The notes under the pieces were generated by a model. The model worked only from the letters and a program-made list of their open reading frames with translations, was not told the DNA's origin and did no database searches. Of a stretch of 64,000 nucleotides of DNA, positions 41,660-50,193 are shown piece by piece. Each line of letters begins with the position of its first letter. Within the stretch, counting starts at the first letter, position 1. Both the position numbers and the translations under genes were made by a program. Source of the DNA: an uncultured Collinsella sp. (GTDB lineage Bacteria; Actinomycetota; Coriobacteriia; Coriobacteriales; Coriobacteriaceae); the NCBI GenBank assembly GCA_902470815.1, contig CABRHS010000010.1:1-64000 (forward strand). The letters run 5' to 3'.

Positions 41660-41826
41660 GCCCCATCCCGGCGTTTCCGGTGCGCCCCCCCCCGGTTTGC
41701 GGAATTCTGGGCGCGGGTGACACGGGCCCGGGTGCAGGCGGTATCATCGTCTAGATAAGTAGCCGCGGTTAACAATGCGCCAGCGCCCTGCCCAAGCGGA
41801 TGCGTCGGTGCCGGTAAGGGGACTTG

Positions 41827-44262
41827 ATGGAGCAGGAGAGGGCATTTTTGCAGGATGAATCCGGGCGGGGGCCGCAAGGCGGAGCGTCGTGCGCGTGGCC
41901 CATGCGTCTCGATGCGCTCGAGATCGGCAAAGATGCGATCGTCGCCTCCGTCGATTCCGATGACGCGGCCCTGCGCCAGCATATCCTCGACATGGGTCTC
42001 ACCCCTGGCACGGAAGTGACCATGATGAAGCATGCCCCCATGGGCGACCCGCTCGAGTTCCGTCTGCGTGGGTATGAGCTCACCTTGCGCCGCGCGGACG
42101 CGGCGCGCATCGGCCTGGTGGGGATACACGACGCCCATAACGCGGCCCGCGAAAACCCGAGCGGCCCCGTGCTCGATCATCCGGCCCTCGGCGAGTGCGC
42201 TCGCCGACCGCGCCTGGGCAGGGCCTGCCGATCCGAGGGGGAGCCGCTGGAGCTCGCGCTCGCCGGAAACCAAAATTGCGGCAAGACCACCCTGTTCAAT
42301 CAGCTGACCGGATCAAACCAGCATGTGGGGAATTTCCCCGGCGTGACGGTCGACCGAAAGGACGGCCAGATCAAGGGTCACCCCAAGGTCACCATCACCG
42401 ATCTCCCGGGCATCTACTCTCTGTCCCCGTATACCAGCGAGGAGGTCGTGAGCAGACGCTTCATCTTGGAGGAGCACCCCGACGCGATCATCGACATCGT
42501 GGACGCGACCAACATCGAGCGCAACCTCTACCTCACCTTGCAGCTCATGGAGCTCGACCGCCCCATGGTTCTCGCCCTCAACATGATGGACGAGGTGACC
42601 GCCAACGGCGGCGCCATCGACGTCAACCTGCTCGAGCGCATGCTGGGCATACCGGTCGTCCCCATCTCCGCAGCGCGAAACGAGGGGACGTCCGAGCTGG
42701 TCGAGCACGTGTTGCATGTCGCCCGCCACGAGGAGCTGCCCGGCCGCGTCGATTTCTGCCTCCCCGATGGCGACGACGCCGGTGCCCTGCACCGTTGCAT
42801 CCACGCGGTGACCCATCTGATCGAGGACCACGCCCGCCGTGCGGGCATCCCGCCGCGCTTCGCCGCGACCAAGCTCGTCGAGGGGGATGCGATGGTGCGC
42901 GACGCCCTGGGCCTCGACGCGAACGAGCTCGACGCCCTCGAGCGCATCATCTCCCAAATGGAGGACGAGTCCGGCAAGGACCGCCTGTCCGCCCTCGCCG
43001 ACATGCGCTTCGCGTTCATTGGCGAGGTGTGCCGCGCGTGCGTGGTCAAGCCGCGCGAAAGCCGCGAGCACAAGCGCTCCGTGGCGATCGACCGTGTGCT
43101 CACGGGCCGTTTCACGGCATTCCCCGCGTTCCTGCTCATCATGGCGCTCGTGTTCTGGGTTTCGTTTGGATCTGTCGGCGCGTGGCTGCAAGGGTTGATG
43201 GAGGAAGGGGTCGCCTGGCTCACCGATTTCGTCGCCGGCGCCCTGGTGGGCGCTGGGGTCAACCCCGTGGTCCAGTCGCTCGTGATCGACGGCATCTTCG
43301 CCGGCGTGGGCAGCATGCTGTCGTTCCTGCCGCTCATCGTGGTGCTGTTCCTGCTGCTCTCGATGCTCGAGGATTCGGGGTACATGGCCCGCGTCGCCTT
43401 CGTGATGGACAAGGTGCTTCGACGATTCGGGTTGTCGGGGCGCAGCTTCGTGCCCATGCTCGTGGGCTTTGGTTGCAGCGTGCCGGCGATCATGGCCACG
43501 CGCACCCTACCCTCCGAGCACGATCGCAAGATGACCGTCATGCTCACCCCCTTCATGAGCTGCTCGGCAAAGCTGCCGGTGTACGGCCTGCTCACCGCTG
43601 CCTTCTTTGCGCGGGGCAGCGTGCTCGCCATGGTCTCGCTCTACCTGCTCGGCGTGGCGGTGGCGGCCGTCGTGGCGCTCGTGCTCAGGCGCACGGTTTT
43701 TACGGGGGAGCCGGTGCCGTTCATCATGGAGCTGCCCAACTACCGCCTGCCGTCAATCAAGACGACGGCCATGCTCGCATGGGACAAGGCGAAGGACTTC
43801 ATCCAGCGCGCGTTCACCATCATCTTCGCCGCGAGCATCGTCGTGTGGTTCTTGCAGACGTTTGACGGCCAGCTCAACGTGGTCGCAGATCAATCTCAAA
43901 GCCTGCTTGCGGGTCTTGGTGGGATCATCGCGCCCGTGCTCGCCCCGCTGGGGTTTGGCGATTGGCGCGCGTCAACCGCGCTGGTGACCGGTTTGCTGGC
44001 GAAGGAGAGCGTCATCTCTACGTTGGCGGTTCTGTTGGGCACCGAGTCCGCCTCGGCGCTCACGGGGCTGTTCACGCCGCTGACCGCCTATGTTTTCTTG
44101 GTGTTCACGCTGCTCTATCCGCCTTGCGTGGCGGCGATCGGCGCGGTGAAAAACGAGCTCGGTCCGCGATGGGCGGCGGCGGTGTTTGTGCTGCAGTGCG
44201 TTGTCGCATGGGTGGTCGCCTTCGCCGTTCGCATGGCCGGCCTCGCCCTCGGCCTGGCATAA
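41827..44262 (+). CDS. feoB: FeoA-FeoB fusion ferrous iron transporter
   Basis: An 811-residue iron(II) transporter. Residues about 28-95 form a FeoA (SH3-like) domain, DALEIGKDAIVASV to LTLRRADAARIGLV. A linker leads to the G domain with P-loop GNQNCGKT (147-154), the switch region VGNFPGVTVD and NMMDE for guanine recognition. The C-terminal half holds about eight to ten membrane helices, including the GFGCSVPAIMATRT and FMSCSAKLPVYG Gate motifs with the conserved cysteines. The ATG at 41827 is preferred to TTG 41824 after AAGGGGA. No feoC or Fur box was recognised. Confidence 0.94.
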   Translation: MEQERAFLQDESGRGPQGGASCAWPMRLDALEIGKDAIVASVDSDDAALRQHILDMGLTPGTEVTMMKHAPMGDPLEFRLRGYELTLRRADAARIGLVGIHDAHNAARENPSGPVLDHPALGECARRPRLGRACRSEGEPLELALAGNQNCGKTTLFNQLTGSNQHVGNFPGVTVDRKDGQIKGHPKVTITDLPGIYSLSPYTSEEVVSRRFILEEHPDAIIDIVDATNIERNLYLTLQLMELDRPMVLALNMMDEVTANGGAIDVNLLERMLGIPVVPISAARNEGTSELVEHVLHVARHEELPGRVDFCLPDGDDAGALHRCIHAVTHLIEDHARRAGIPPRFAATKLVEGDAMVRDALGLDANELDALERIISQMEDESGKDRLSALADMRFAFIGEVCRACVVKPRESREHKRSVAIDRVLTGRFTAFPAFLLIMALVFWVSFGSVGAWLQGLMEEGVAWLTDFVAGALVGAGVNPVVQSLVIDGIFAGVGSMLSFLPLIVVLFLLLSMLEDSGYMARVAFVMDKVLRRFGLSGRSFVPMLVGFGCSVPAIMATRTLPSEHDRKMTVMLTPFMSCSAKLPVYGLLTAAFFARGSVLAMVSLYLLGVAVAAVVALVLRRTVFTGEPVPFIMELPNYRLPSIKTTAMLAWDKAKDFIQRAFTIIFAASIVVWFLQTFDGQLNVVADQSQSLLAGLGGIIAPVLAPLGFGDWRASTALVTGLLAKESVISTLAVLLGTESASALTGLFTPLTAYVFLVFTLLYPPCVAAIGAVKNELGPRWAAAVFVLQCVVAWVVAFAVRMAGLALGLA

Positions 44263-44383
44263 CGGCGTTTTTGCCAGTCCGGTTTGGAGCGCAGGGCACG
44301 GCTCGACCGCTTCCCCGGCGCGATGGCCAGGGGCGCACGATGTGTGCATGCTGTGCGGGCCATGGCCGGATGGGAGCCTGAGC

Positions 44384-44412
44384 TTGACGCGGCGCCGTCA
44401 CCTTGCGATACT
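44384..44412 (+). promoter_or_regulatory. Promoter of rplJ-rplL
   Basis: TTGACG (44384-44389), a 17-base spacer and GATACT (44407-44412), with rplJ starting about 220 bases later. Confidence 0.7.
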
Positions 44413-44419
44413 TACTAAC

Positions 44420-44571
44420 CGCAAACGCACGATTCGCTGCCAGAGACAGCCGGTTCCTGCGTGCCCGCGCAAGCGAGCGCAACGGAGTAAAGGGGAGACC
44501 CGCCAGCCGAGGTGGTTGAGTAGATATGTCTTCTCACCCCCGTCGCTCCCGCAGCGCGGGGGTTTCTTTTT
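44420..44571 (+). promoter_or_regulatory. L10 leader with attenuator terminator
   Basis: The leader between promoter and rplJ ends in CCCCCG-N-CGCT / AGCG-CGGGGG (44537-44562) followed by TTTCTTTTT, a terminator inside the transcript. Position and shape fit the L10(L12) autoregulatory leader of Gram-positive bacteria, where L10 binding favours termination. The protein-binding kink-turn was not proven by eye. Confidence 0.6.
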
Positions 44572-44637
44572 CGAGACACACCCCCGCCACTCTTAAGGCG
44601 GTCGTGCCCGGAAAAGAACAAGAAGGAGGTGTACCAC

Positions 44638-45159
44638 ATGCCAAAGCAGTACAAGATCGATGCAGTTGCCGAGATCGAGTCCAAGCTCGAGTCCAACGCT
44701 GGCGTTTTCGTCGTGAGCTACAACGGCCTCACCGTTCTTCAGGCTCAGGAGCTCCGCAAGCAGCTCCGCGAGTGCGGCGCTCAGATGAAGGTTTACAAGA
44801 ACAACCTCGTCCGTATCGCCCTGGAGAACAAGGAGCAGCCCAACCTCGACGAGATCCTGGCCGGCCCGCTCGCTTACGTCTTCTTCGAGGAGGAGCCCGT
44901 CAGCGCCGCCAAGGTGCTCAAGGAGTTCGCCAAGAAGTCCAAGGGCGTTCTCGAGGTCAAGGGCGGTATCTCTGACGGTCAGGCTGTCACCGCTGCCGAG
45001 GTCGACGCCATCGCCGAGCTCCCCAGCAAGGATCAGCTCCTGGGTCAGATCGCCGGTCTCATCAGCGGCTTCGCTCGCGACATCGCTGTCTGCGTCAACG
45101 GCGTTTCCTCTGGTCTCGCCCGCACCGTTCAGCAGATCTCCGAGCAGAAGGCAGCCTAG
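44638..45159 (+). CDS. rplJ: 50S ribosomal protein L10
   Basis: Anchors the L7/L12 dimers on the stalk base. The 173-residue protein shows the N-terminal rRNA-binding domain with FVVSYNGLTVLQAQELRKQL and YKNNLVRIALE, then a C-terminal helix (ISGFARDIAVCVNGVSSGLA) that holds the L12 dimers. GAAGGAGG precedes the ATG at 44638; a GTG at 44629 overlaps that site. Codon bias is very strong, as in tuf. rplL follows after 108 bases. Confidence 0.97.
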   Translation: MPKQYKIDAVAEIESKLESNAGVFVVSYNGLTVLQAQELRKQLRECGAQMKVYKNNLVRIALENKEQPNLDEILAGPLAYVFFEEEPVSAAKVLKEFAKKSKGVLEVKGGISDGQAVTAAEVDAIAELPSKDQLLGQIAGLISGFARDIAVCVNGVSSGLARTVQQISEQKAA

Positions 45160-45267
45160 TCGGCGGCCTTCCCGCGGCCGCTTGACGGTCGCAACCCTGG
45201 CGCACAACGCGCTGTACTTTAGTTTTGATCTCCCTGCAAGATGCTGGGAAACCGAAAGGACTTAGAA

Positions 45268-45645
45268 ATGGCTAAGCTTACCACCGATGAGATCATCGAG
45301 GCTCTGAAGGAAATGACCCTGCTCGAGGCTTCCGAGCTCGTCAAGGCTATCGAGGACACCTTCGGCGTTTCCGCCGCCGCTCCTGCCGCCGTCGTGGCCG
45401 GCCCTGTCGCCGCCGCTGAGGAGGCCGAGGAGAAGACCGAGTTTGACGTCGTGCTCGAGGGCTTCGGCGACAACAAGATCCAGGTCATCAAGGTCGTCCG
45501 TGAGCTCACCTCCCTCGGCCTGAAGGAGGCCAAGGAGGTCGTCGAGAACGCTCCTAAGGCCGTCATCGAGGGTGCCAAGAAGGAGGACGCCGAGGCCGCC
45601 AAGGAGAAGCTCGAGGCCGCCGGCGCTGCCGTCACCCTCAAGTAG
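45268..45645 (+). CDS. rplL: 50S ribosomal protein L7/L12
   Basis: The flexible stalk protein that recruits translational GTPases. The 125-residue protein has the N-terminal dimerisation helices (LTTDEIIEALKEMTLLEASELVKAIE), an Ala/Pro hinge and the C-terminal domain EFDVVLEGFGDNKIQVIKVVRE...LGLKEAKEVVE. The ATG at 45268 follows GAAAGGA. Unlike in most bacteria, rpoBC does not follow; a terminator stands 50 bases later. Confidence 0.98.
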   Translation: MAKLTTDEIIEALKEMTLLEASELVKAIEDTFGVSAAAPAAVVAGPVAAAEEAEEKTEFDVVLEGFGDNKIQVIKVVRELTSLGLKEAKEVVENAPKAVIEGAKKEDAEAAKEKLEAAGAAVTLK

Positions 45646-45695
45646 TTCTTCCGCAGGTGCATCACCTGCGAGCTGCTGAGCATAGACGCTCTTTC

Positions 45696-45732
45696 AAGGG
45701 CGGGGTTCACACGTTGGGCCCCGCCCTTTTTC
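45696..45732 (+). terminator. Terminator after rplL
   Basis: AAGGGCGGGG pairs with CCCCGCCCTT around a 12-base loop and ends in TTTTT. Confidence 0.9.
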
Positions 45733-46079
45733 ATGGCTCTCCCTGTCACCGTCAAGATCCTGATGCCTCTGCAGCCAAGGGCGGGGGCCGAGTAGACGGC
45801 TGCCGAACGCGCTGAAAACCTAGGGCCGGCGATGCCGGAAGGGGTGTGCGCCAAGGCCCGGCCCGGGGAACGTGGCCGTAGAAGAGCTCGAATCACGTCA
45901 AGCGGTCTGACCCGGCGAGATGACGGCATGAAAAACCCGGTGCACGGCTGTGATGCCGCGCACCGGGCCAGATCGGTATCGCCGATGCATCTTGCGCGCC
46001 GCGCTTGCGGGCAGCGCTTGTCGGCGCGGGTCTTTTACCCGGGATGTGACGGACAAAAGGCTTTGCGTCTCGGTCGTGT
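45733..46079. other. Gene-free stretch between rplL and the exchanger
   Basis: About 350 bases with no credible coding frame. It holds several G/C dyads on the + strand (for example GGCCGGCGATGCCGG near 45824 and GGCCCGGCCCGGG near 45857) and the - strand terminator at 45930-45968. No known riboswitch or RNA was recognised and no promoter is convincing. Confidence 0.5.
45930..45968 (-). terminator. Terminator of the Na+/Ca2+ exchanger gene
   Basis: CCCGGTGC/GCACCGGG with an inner GCCG/CGGC stem is followed on the - strand by TTTTT. It lies about 110 bases after the exchanger stop. Confidence 0.85.
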
Positions 46080-47072
46080 TTACAGGACCGCGGACGCGAC
46101 GATGTACACCACGTAGAGGAAGACGAAGAACACGCCCTCCCTGCGCGTCATGGTGTGCTTGGTGCCCACGAAGGCGAACCCCACGAGCATGACGGAGAAG
46201 ATCGCCAGCAGTGCGAAGTCGAGGTTATACCCCGTAGCGTAGCCGATGGGCGAGAACAGGGCCGGAACGCCCATCACGAGCAGCACGTTGGTGATGTTGG
46301 AGCCCACGACGTTTCCGACCGCGATGTCGGTGTTTCCCTTGAACGCGGCCACCACGCTGGTCACGAGCTCGGGCAAGCAGGTGCCGAGTGCGATGACGGT
46401 GAGGCCGATGATGCGCTCGCTGATGCCGAGCGCGGTCGCGATCTCTACGGAGTTGTTCACCACATGGTCGGCGCCGAACTTGAGCAGCGCGATGCCGAAC
46501 AGCACGAGGGCAATCGAGACGTGCATGCCGCGCGGCTCATCCTCCTCGGAATCCCCCTCGTCGAGCTCATGCGGCTCGAGCTGGGTCTCGGGATCGAGTT
46601 CGTCATGGCCGCTCTCGCCCTCGCGCAGGCCCAGGAAGACCGTGTAGCCCATGAAGGCGAAAAACACGACGAGCAGGATGATGCCCTCGATGGCGGTGAG
46701 CTCGCCGCCGGTGTTGGACAGCAGCATGAGCAGCAGCACGGAGGCCACGCTCACGGGGATCTCGAAGCGCTGCGTGTGGCGGGCGAGCGGGAGGCGGGTG
46801 ATGACGGCGCTCATGCCGAGGATGAGCAGCAGGTTGGCGATGCAGCTGCCGACCACGTTGCCGAACGCCATGTCGGCGTGGCCCTCGACGGCGGAGACGA
46901 CCGAGACGACGAGCTCGGGCATGGCGGTTCCCACGGCGACGACGGTGAGGCCAATTACGCGATCGGGCAGGCCGAAGCGCGCGGCGATTTGGCTGGAGCC
47001 GCTGACGAGGAGGTCGGCGCCCCAGATGAGGAGGGCGAAGCCGATGATGATGAATACGAGTTGCAGGAACAT
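46080..47072 (-). CDS. Sodium/calcium exchanger family protein (YrbG-like)
   Basis: A 330-residue cation antiporter of the CaCA superfamily. It has ten likely helices and two internal alpha repeats: GTAMPELVVS with VGSCIANLLLI in the first and GTCLPELVTS with VGSNITNVLLV in the second. An acidic, Glu/Asp-rich cytosolic loop (about 150-185) lies between the halves. Both acidic repeat residues that bind cations are present. The ATG at 47072 follows GGAAAGGA. It exports Ca2+ in exchange for Na+ or H+. It is a single gene. Confidence 0.92.
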   Translation of the reverse strand: MFLQLVFIIIGFALLIWGADLLVSGSSQIAARFGLPDRVIGLTVVAVGTAMPELVVSVVSAVEGHADMAFGNVVGSCIANLLLILGMSAVITRLPLARHTQRFEIPVSVASVLLLMLLSNTGGELTAIEGIILLVVFFAFMGYTVFLGLREGESGHDELDPETQLEPHELDEGDSEEDEPRGMHVSIALVLFGIALLKFGADHVVNNSVEIATALGISERIIGLTVIALGTCLPELVTSVVAAFKGNTDIAVGNVVGSNITNVLLVMGVPALFSPIGYATGYNLDFALLAIFSVMLVGFAFVGTKHTMTRREGVFFVFLYVVYIVASAVL

Positions 47073-47160
47073 GTCTTCCTTTCCACGGGATTGCTGTTCT
47101 AGACGGGATGGTTGCAAGAAAGAGGGCGCGGAACGCGCGCGCCCCGTGCCCTCGCAGTCG

Positions 47161-47178
47161 TTTAACTGACACGTTAAA
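47161..47178. promoter_or_regulatory. Dyad upstream of the exchanger gene
   Basis: TTTAAC-N6-GTTAAA in an otherwise GC-rich gap between hom and the exchanger; a possible operator for the exchanger promoter on the - strand. Confidence 0.35.
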
Positions 47179-47303
47179 TTAGATTACCCAGAAATAAGAG
47201 CGCCTGGCAAGAACTCGCCGCTCGTTTTCGCAGGAAATCTGAGGTCCCTACCGCGACGGCGCCTGCAATCGGCCCGACTCCGGCCCCGCGTGCGGGACGG
47301 GGC

Positions 47304-48626
47304 TCAGTTCGCCTCGACGCCTTCGCTCCAGGCGGCGATGTCCTCGATGCGGATGGCGTTGGAGATGCCGGCCACCGCGGGGGAGGAGGAGAAGAGGTCG
47401 ATGAGCGCCGAGGCGAGGTCCTTCTCGCGGCACGTATCGGTGATGAGCACGATCGAGCCGTCCTCGCGGGGTATGGTCTGGGCGAGCTCGATCTCATACC
47501 GGGAGAGCGCCTCGGCGGCCTCTACCGCGGCATCGCCCCCATCACCGGGGAGAAGGCGCACGTAATAGCGGGTACGGAGGTCTTGCACGCTTCGAATGGG
47601 GAGCTCGCGGCGGAAAGGCTCGGGTTCGGGGAGCGGGCTCGCGCCTGTGGAGATGGTCTCCGCGAGGTTCATGATGTCGCCCACGATCGCGCTGGCGGTG
47701 GGGAAGGCGCCGGCGCCGGCGCCGTAGAACATGGTCTCGCCCACGGCGTCGCCCACCACGTACACGGCGTTCATGGCACCCGATACGCCGGCGAGCGGAT
47801 GGTCGGCGGGAATCATGGCTGGGTGCACGCGGACGTCCACGCCATCGCTGGTGCGCCGTCCGATTGCGAGCAGTTTGATGGCGAAGCCCAGCTCGCGCGC
47901 CACCTCGATGTCCTCCGCCGACACGTTGCGGATGCCCTGGGCGTACACGTCATCGGTGGTGATGCGGGTGGTGAAGCCGATGGAGGAGAGAATGGCGAGC
48001 TTGCTCGCGGCGTCCAGCCCGTCCACATCCGCGGTGGGGTCGGCCTCGGCGTACCCCAGGCGCTGGGCCTCGGCGAGGACCTCCTCGTAGCCCAGGCCCT
48101 CGGCGGTCATGCGGGAGAGGATGTAGTTGGTGGTGCCGTTCACGATGCCCGCGATCGCGAGGACGGTGTTGCCCGTGAGATTATGCTCGAGTGTGCCGAC
48201 GATGGGGATGCCGCCGCCGCATGAGGCCTCGCAGCGCAGCTGGACGCCCGCCTTCGCGGCGGCGCCCGCAAGCTCGTCCATGTGGCGGCCGAGCAGGGCC
48301 TTGTTGGCCGTGACGACGTGCTTGCCCGCGGCGAAGGACTCCATGAAGATCTCGGTCGCCGGATGCTCGCCGCCGATGACCTCGACAACGATATCGACGG
48401 CGGGGTCGGAGACGACTTCGCGCCAATCGCTCGTGAACTGCTCGTCCGAAACCCCGAGCGCGCGGGCGCGCCCGGCGTCGAGGCCGCAGGCGCGCGCGAT
48501 GCTCAAGTCGATCCCGTGTGCCGCCCTATAGCGATCGGCATGGCTCTCGATCAGGCGGAAGACGCCGCCGCCCACGGTGCCAAGCCCGATGAGTCCTATG
48601 TGCACGGTGCGCGTCGATTGTTCCAT
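47304..48626 (-). CDS. hom: Homoserine dehydrogenase
   Basis: Reduces aspartate semialdehyde to homoserine on the way to Thr, Met and Ile. The 440-residue protein opens with the NAD(P) loop GLIGLGTVGGGV. VTANKALL, the NGTTNYILSRM substrate site and ADPTADVDGLDAASKLAIL are typical. The last 80 residues, from YYVRLLPGD, form an ACT domain, usual for feedback inhibition by threonine. GAGAGGAGC precedes the ATG at 48626. No thrB or thrC is adjacent. A dyad lies over its promoter. Confidence 0.96.
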   Translation of the reverse strand: MEQSTRTVHIGLIGLGTVGGGVFRLIESHADRYRAAHGIDLSIARACGLDAGRARALGVSDEQFTSDWREVVSDPAVDIVVEVIGGEHPATEIFMESFAAGKHVVTANKALLGRHMDELAGAAAKAGVQLRCEASCGGGIPIVGTLEHNLTGNTVLAIAGIVNGTTNYILSRMTAEGLGYEEVLAEAQRLGYAEADPTADVDGLDAASKLAILSSIGFTTRITTDDVYAQGIRNVSAEDIEVARELGFAIKLLAIGRRTSDGVDVRVHPAMIPADHPLAGVSGAMNAVYVVGDAVGETMFYGAGAGAFPTASAIVGDIMNLAETISTGASPLPEPEPFRRELPIRSVQDLRTRYYVRLLPGDGGDAAVEAAEALSRYEIELAQTIPREDGSIVLITDTCREKDLASALIDLFSSSPAVAGISNAIRIEDIAAWSEGVEAN

Positions 48627-48717
48627 GGGTGCTCCTCTCGCCCTCGGTGAAATGGGTCCGAGGGGTGGCTTCTCGTCATAGGCAGCATTCTACCCGCCCG
48701 CGCGGACGGGGTATGGG

Positions 48718-48746
48718 TGATTAGCTATACACTTTAGCTAAGTCAA
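48718..48746 (-). promoter_or_regulatory. hom promoter with overlapping operator dyad
   Basis: On the - strand TTGACT (48741-48746), a 17-base spacer and TAATCA (48718-48723). The inverted repeat TTAGCTA-N7-TAGCTAA (48721-48741) fills the spacer exactly, the placing expected of a repressor site. The binding protein is unknown. Confidence 0.7.
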
Positions 48747-48893
48747 GTATTTTTGAAATGTTACGCTGCGATTTCAAGACGTGGGTCTGGGGCACTTTCG
48801 CAAGATAAAGCGTGTAATCTGAAACGGCCGCGAAAACACGCGGCCACGTTCATCGCCGTGCTTGCAGCCGGCCTCGTTTGAAAGGAGAGCCGC

Positions 48894-50075
48894 ATGTCGT
48901 GCCTCAACGGTAAGTCATTCAATCCTGTAATGAATCGCAGAAGCGTTATCGCGGGCGTAGCAGGTCTGGGGGCAGCAAGTATTATTAGCGGCTGCTCCAA
49001 CGACGCGGCCGAGGGCGGCGCTTCGGGCGCCGCGGCATTCAAGATCGGTTCCATGGGCCCGCTCACCGGCCCCGCCGCCTCCTATGGCACGTCGGTCTGC
49101 GGTGGTGCCGAGCTGGGCTGCAAGGATTTCTCTACTGATGACCTGCCCCTCACCTTCAAGTCCGAGGACGACGTCGCCGACGGCGAGAAGGCGGTCAACG
49201 CCTTCAACAGCTTGGCCGACTGGGGCATGCAGGCGCTCGTGGGCCCCACAACCACCGGCTGCTCCCTTGCCGTCGCGCAGGAGGCCGAGAACGCGCATCT
49301 GTTCATGCTCACGCCGTCCGCTACGGCGCCGGATGTCACGGCGGACAAGACCGTTGTCTTCCGCGCCTGCTACAGCGATCCCGCCATTGGCGTCCACTCC
49401 GCCGAATGGCTTGCTGAGAACTTCCCGGATGAAAAGGTCGCAACCTTCCACAACGCGGGCGACACCTATTCCGCCGGCGTTCACGACGCCTTCATGGAGA
49501 CCGCCGAGAAGCTCAAGATTGATATCGTCGACCAGGAGACCTTCAAGGACGATTCCGCCACGAGCTTTACCAATCAGCTTACCAAGGCCAAGAGCGCCGG
49601 CGCCACGCTGATCTTCGCGCCCATCTATTACACCCCGGCCTCCGTCATGCTCACCAACGCCCATGACATGGGGTACGACGTGAAGGTCATGGGCTGCGAC
49701 GGCATGGACGGCATCCTGGGCGTCGAGGGCTTTGACGCCTCGCTCGCCGAGGGCCTGTACCTCATGACTCCGTTCTCCGCCGACGACCCCAAGAACGCCG
49801 ATTTCGTGGCCGCATACAAGGAAGCCTACGGCGAGACTCCCGACCAGTTCGCCGCCGATGCCTACGATTCGGTGCATGCCGTTTCCCTTGCGCTGGTCGA
49901 GGCCGGCCTGGGCGCGGATTCCGACCCCGCCGAGGTGGCGGACAAGCTGCCCGAGGCCATGACCAAGATCACGGTAGAGGGTCTCACCGGCACGCTCACC
50001 TGGAATGACAAGGGCGAGGTCGAGAAGGAGACCGCCGTGTACGTCATCAAGGACGGCAAGTACGTCCTGGCGTAA
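48894..50075 (+). CDS. livJ: Branched-chain amino acid ABC transporter binding lipoprotein
   Basis: Captures Leu/Ile/Val or related ligands for import. The 393-residue protein has a twin-Arg-like start (NRRSVIAGVAGLG), lipobox ISGC near residue 34 and the mature domain from FKIGSMGPLTGPAASYGTS, which matches the Peripla_BP_6 family. GAAAGGAGA precedes the ATG at 48894. It heads the five-gene liv operon; a hairpin lies between it and livH, likely giving the binding protein extra mRNA. Specificity within the HAAT family is not certain. Confidence 0.93.
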   Translation: MSCLNGKSFNPVMNRRSVIAGVAGLGAASIISGCSNDAAEGGASGAAAFKIGSMGPLTGPAASYGTSVCGGAELGCKDFSTDDLPLTFKSEDDVADGEKAVNAFNSLADWGMQALVGPTTTGCSLAVAQEAENAHLFMLTPSATAPDVTADKTVVFRACYSDPAIGVHSAEWLAENFPDEKVATFHNAGDTYSAGVHDAFMETAEKLKIDIVDQETFKDDSATSFTNQLTKAKSAGATLIFAPIYYTPASVMLTNAHDMGYDVKVMGCDGMDGILGVEGFDASLAEGLYLMTPFSADDPKNADFVAAYKEAYGETPDQFAADAYDSVHAVSLALVEAGLGADSDPAEVADKLPEAMTKITVEGLTGTLTWNDKGEVEKETAVYVIKDGKYVLA

Positions 50076-50114
50076 GGTCGGCTTTCCTACGCCCGCAACC
50101 ACACTTCGTATCGA

Positions 50115-50144
50115 GCAGGGACAGGGCGCGTGCTCCGTCCCTGC
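50115..50144 (+). terminator. Intercistronic hairpin between livJ and livH
   Basis: GCAGGGAC (50115-50122) pairs with GTCCCTGC (50137-50144); no T tract. It probably stabilises the livJ 3' end or attenuates downstream expression rather than stopping it fully. Confidence 0.5.
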
Positions 50145-50193
50145 CTTCTCCGTGGGCTTCGCGCCCTTCATGTGAAGAAAGGGGGATGTGCGT

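Noticed and set aside
41685..41693. Run of nine C residues between the histidine phosphatase and feoB genes
   Set aside because: It could be phase-variable, but it is outside any coding frame and does not fall between a recognisable -35 and -10, so there is no evidence of a switch.
45733..45930. Known riboswitch classes (cobalamin, TPP, FMN, ydaO, manganese) before the cation exchanger
   Set aside because: Conserved cores were not found, and the exchanger runs on the opposite strand with its 3' end here, so a leader would be on the wrong side.
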